Positions 8,203 to 10,003 of a stretch of 10,003 nucleotides of DNA are shown here, one piece after another. The notes under the pieces are model-generated. The model made no database searches and was not told the origin of the DNA. It was given only the letters and a program-made list of their open reading frames with translations. This DNA comes from Methylomicrobium sp. (lineage in GTDB: Bacteria; Pseudomonadota; Gammaproteobacteria; Methylococcales; Methylomonadaceae). Position numbers and translations under genes: made by a program. How positions within the stretch are numbered: position 1 is the first letter of the stretch; each line of letters begins with the position of its first letter. The stretch covers positions 1 through 10,003 of the forward strand of contig SLIO01000305.1 of the NCBI GenBank assembly GCA_007135635.1. Direction: 5' to 3'.

Positions 8203-10003
8203 GATGCTATTTTTGATGAATCGTTGGCGATAATCGGCAAGGTAATAAAAAAAGTCGTGGCTTTATCCGGTTCGGCTTCGAAGCCGATGCTGCCGTTCAT
8301 GCGTTCGACCAATTCTTTGGTTATCGCCAGTCCGAGCCCTGTGCCGCCTTTTTTTCGGGAATCCGATGCATCGGCTTGAGCGAATTTTTGAAAAATGTGT
8401 TTGCGGAATGAGGCCGGTATCCCGGGACCCCGGTCGCTGACGTCGATTCTAGCCTGTGTGTCGATGCGTCGAACGGCGATGTCCACTGTTTCGCCTTTCG
8501 GGGAAAACTTGGCCGCGTTCGATAACAAATTGGCGAAGATTTGTTGAAGTCGCTGGGCATCGACATCGACATGCAATGCATCATCCCGTTGCGTCATTCT
8601 GAGGGTAACGCCGAATTGGTTCGCATAGGCTTGATTATCGCGCAGGGCATGTTCGACTAATGGCATCAGCGCTTGCGGGCGAAGATCGAAATTTAACTTG
8701 CCGGCGATCAATTTTTCCATGTCGAGCAAGTCGTTGATCAGCAGAGTCAAGCGTCGACTGTTTTTGTAGGCGATCGCTACGATTTCATCAACGGTGCTTG
8801 GTAGTTCGCCCAAGGCGCCTCCGTCCAGTAAACCGAGCGAGCCGGCTATCGCAGTCAATGGCGTACGCAGTTCGTGGCTTACGGTCGAGATGAATTCGTT
8901 TTTCATCCGGTCGTTGCGCTTGCGTTCGGAGATGTCTTCGATGATCGACCAAATCATTTTCTTGCCCGACAAGTCTTCTACGACCATGCCGTTCAGCAAA
9001 ACCGGATACCTTTCGCCGTTTTCCTTAATGTATTCTTTTTCGTAAGGGCCGTAGCGGCCGGTTTTCTTCATGCTTTCCAATTGATGCTTTTCTTGCGCTT
9101 CGTATTTCTTGGGAGTAATAGCCCAGTAACTCAGCGACAAAAACTCTTCGCGGCTATATCCTGTGGGTGCCAACAAGGCATCGTTGACTTCGATGAAGCG
9201 GCCGGTGGCGTAATCGTTGAGCGCGATGCCGACCGGTGAGAGCTCGAACAGACCTCGTAGCCGGGTTTCGCTGTCGTGTAAAGCCTGCATGGCCGCCTTT
9301 TGCTCGGAAATATCGGCATGCGTGCCGTACATCATCAAAGGCTTAGCGTCGGTCGTCCAGCTAACGACACGGCCGCGATCATGGACCCATACCCAATGAC
9401 CTTGTTTATGCCGCATTCGGCATTGCACATCGTAGAATTCAAGTTCGCCGGCAAAATGTCGTTGCAGTAAGCGTTCGGACTGTTGCAAATCGTCGGGATG
9501 GGCTAATTTAAGCCAGGTTTCGATGCTGATCGGTTCGAGCTCGATTAAGGTATAGCCGACGATTTCGGCCCATCGTTCGTTGAACACGGTTTGCCCGGTT
9601 TGAACGTTCCATTCCCAAGTGCCTATGTGGGTCCCTTCAATGATCGCTGTGAGACGGCGCTGGCTGATTAAAATGCGTTCGGCATCGCTTTTTTCGCGGC
9701 TGATATCCGACTCGATCGCCATGAAGCCTTGTAATACTCCCTGCGAATCGTGTAGCGGGTTGCATTGAATACGGACCCAATAGGTTTGGCCGGATTTATG
9801 GTAATTGACGATATCGACATTGAAGGATTGTCGTTCAATCAGCGCTTGATGCATCGAGGCCGCAACCTCGGGGTCGGTCGCGTCTCCCTGGAGTAGGTCG
9901 GCGGGTTTGCGGTCGAGCATTTCCGTCAGACGATAGCCTGAGAGCCGGGTAAATCCATCGTTGATCCATTTTACGCGCCCTTCGGTATCGGTGATGATGA
10001 CGC
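8199..10003 (-). CDS. PAS-domain sensor histidine kinase, 5' end outside the window
   Basis: The reading frame stays open to the right edge, giving 600 visible residues. The ATG at 9920 falls inside a PAS domain and is not the true start: the 27 codons before it encode the beginning of that domain (VIITDTEGRVKWINDGFTRL). Three PAS domains are visible. The first (10001 to about 9685) is of LOV-like sequence without the photoactive cysteine. The other two follow at about 9660-9290 and 9270-8920. The kinase core has its phosphoacceptor His in SHELRTP (codon 8874-8876), an N-box NLLSNAAKF, DRGPGIP and GGTGLGLAI. No membrane helix and no receiver domain are seen in the visible part, though either could lie further upstream. 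The core is strikingly similar to that of the kinase encoded immediately downstream, indicating paralogues. The TGA stop overlaps the next start codon by four bases. Confidence 0.94.
   Translation of the reverse strand, partial: VIITDTEGRVKWINDGFTRLSGYRLTEMLDRKPADLLQGDATDPEVAASMHQALIERQSFNVDIVNYHKSGQTYWVRIQCNPLHDSQGVLQGFMAIESDISREKSDAERILISQRRLTAIIEGTHIGTWEWNVQTGQTVFNERWAEIVGYTLIELEPISIETWLKLAHPDDLQQSERLLQRHFAGELEFYDVQCRMRHKQGHWVWVHDRGRVVSWTTDAKPLMMYGTHADISEQKAAMQALHDSETRLRGLFELSPVGIALNDYATGRFIEVNDALLAPTGYSREEFLSLSYWAITPKKYEAQEKHQLESMKKTGRYGPYEKEYIKENGERYPVLLNGMVVEDLSGKKMIWSIIEDISERKRNDRMKNEFISTVSHELRTPLTAIAGSLGLLDGGALGELPSTVDEIVAIAYKNSRRLTLLINDLLDMEKLIAGKLNFDLRPQALMPLVEHALRDNQAYANQFGVTLRMTQRDDALHVDVDAQRLQQIFANLLSNAAKFSPKGETVDIAVRRIDTQARIDVSDRGPGIPASFRKHIFQKFAQADASDSRKKGGTGLGLAITKELVERMNGSIGFEAEPDKATTFFITLPIIANDSSKIAS

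Noticed and set aside
8199..9920. ATG at 9920 as the start of the upstream kinase
   Set aside because: The frame continues upstream to the window edge and those codons encode the beginning of the same PAS domain, so the true start is outside.
9685..10003. Blue-light LOV photoreceptor
   Set aside because: The adduct-forming cysteine is missing, so classical LOV photochemistry is not expected.

Overview
The window reads as a stretch of a Gram-negative chromosome of moderate GC content, most likely from a gammaproteobacterium. Codon style and the short GC-rich palindromic repeat at the left end recall methanotroph-type genomes such as Methylococcales, but that is an impression and not a test. 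Every gene I can support lies on the minus strand, so transcription runs from the right end (10003) towards the left end. No rRNA, tRNA, CRISPR array, transposase or phage gene was seen.

In transcription order the layout is as follows. (1) 10003-8199 is a PAS-rich sensor histidine kinase whose 5' end lies outside the window. (2) 8202-4651 is a very large membrane histidine kinase with a multi-pass N-terminus, an extracytoplasmic loop, a HAMP-like linker, four PAS domains and a kinase core; it overlaps the previous gene by the ATGA tetranucleotide. (3) 4564-4157 is a single-domain CheY-like response regulator. (4) 4179-2518 is an Hpt-REC-REC-GGDEF protein, a predicted diguanylate cyclase, overlapping the regulator by 23 bp. 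(5) 2486-312 is polyphosphate kinase ppk1, beginning 31 bp after the cyclase. (6) 311-1 is an intergenic tail with a strong inverted repeat.

The tight spacing suggests one operon or two linked ones, the only larger gap being 86 bp ahead of the response regulator. The parts list is that of a complete phosphorelay: two paralogous kinases without receiver domains, a free receiver, a histidine phosphotransfer domain, and a second receiver joined to a cyclase with an intact active site and inhibitory site. The natural reading is kinase to free receiver to Hpt to REC2-GGDEF, giving control of cyclic di-GMP, with polyphosphate synthesis encoded in the same transcript.

The most interesting details are these. 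The last PAS domain of the large kinase carries the residues known from the FixL oxygen-sensing haem pocket, including the haem-ligand histidine. The first receiver of the cyclase has Asn where the phosphoacceptor Asp should be. The polyphosphate kinase ends in a lysine-rich tail. The individual families are well known; a redox- or oxygen-responsive phosphorelay wired to both c-di-GMP and polyphosphate is the hypothesis worth testing.
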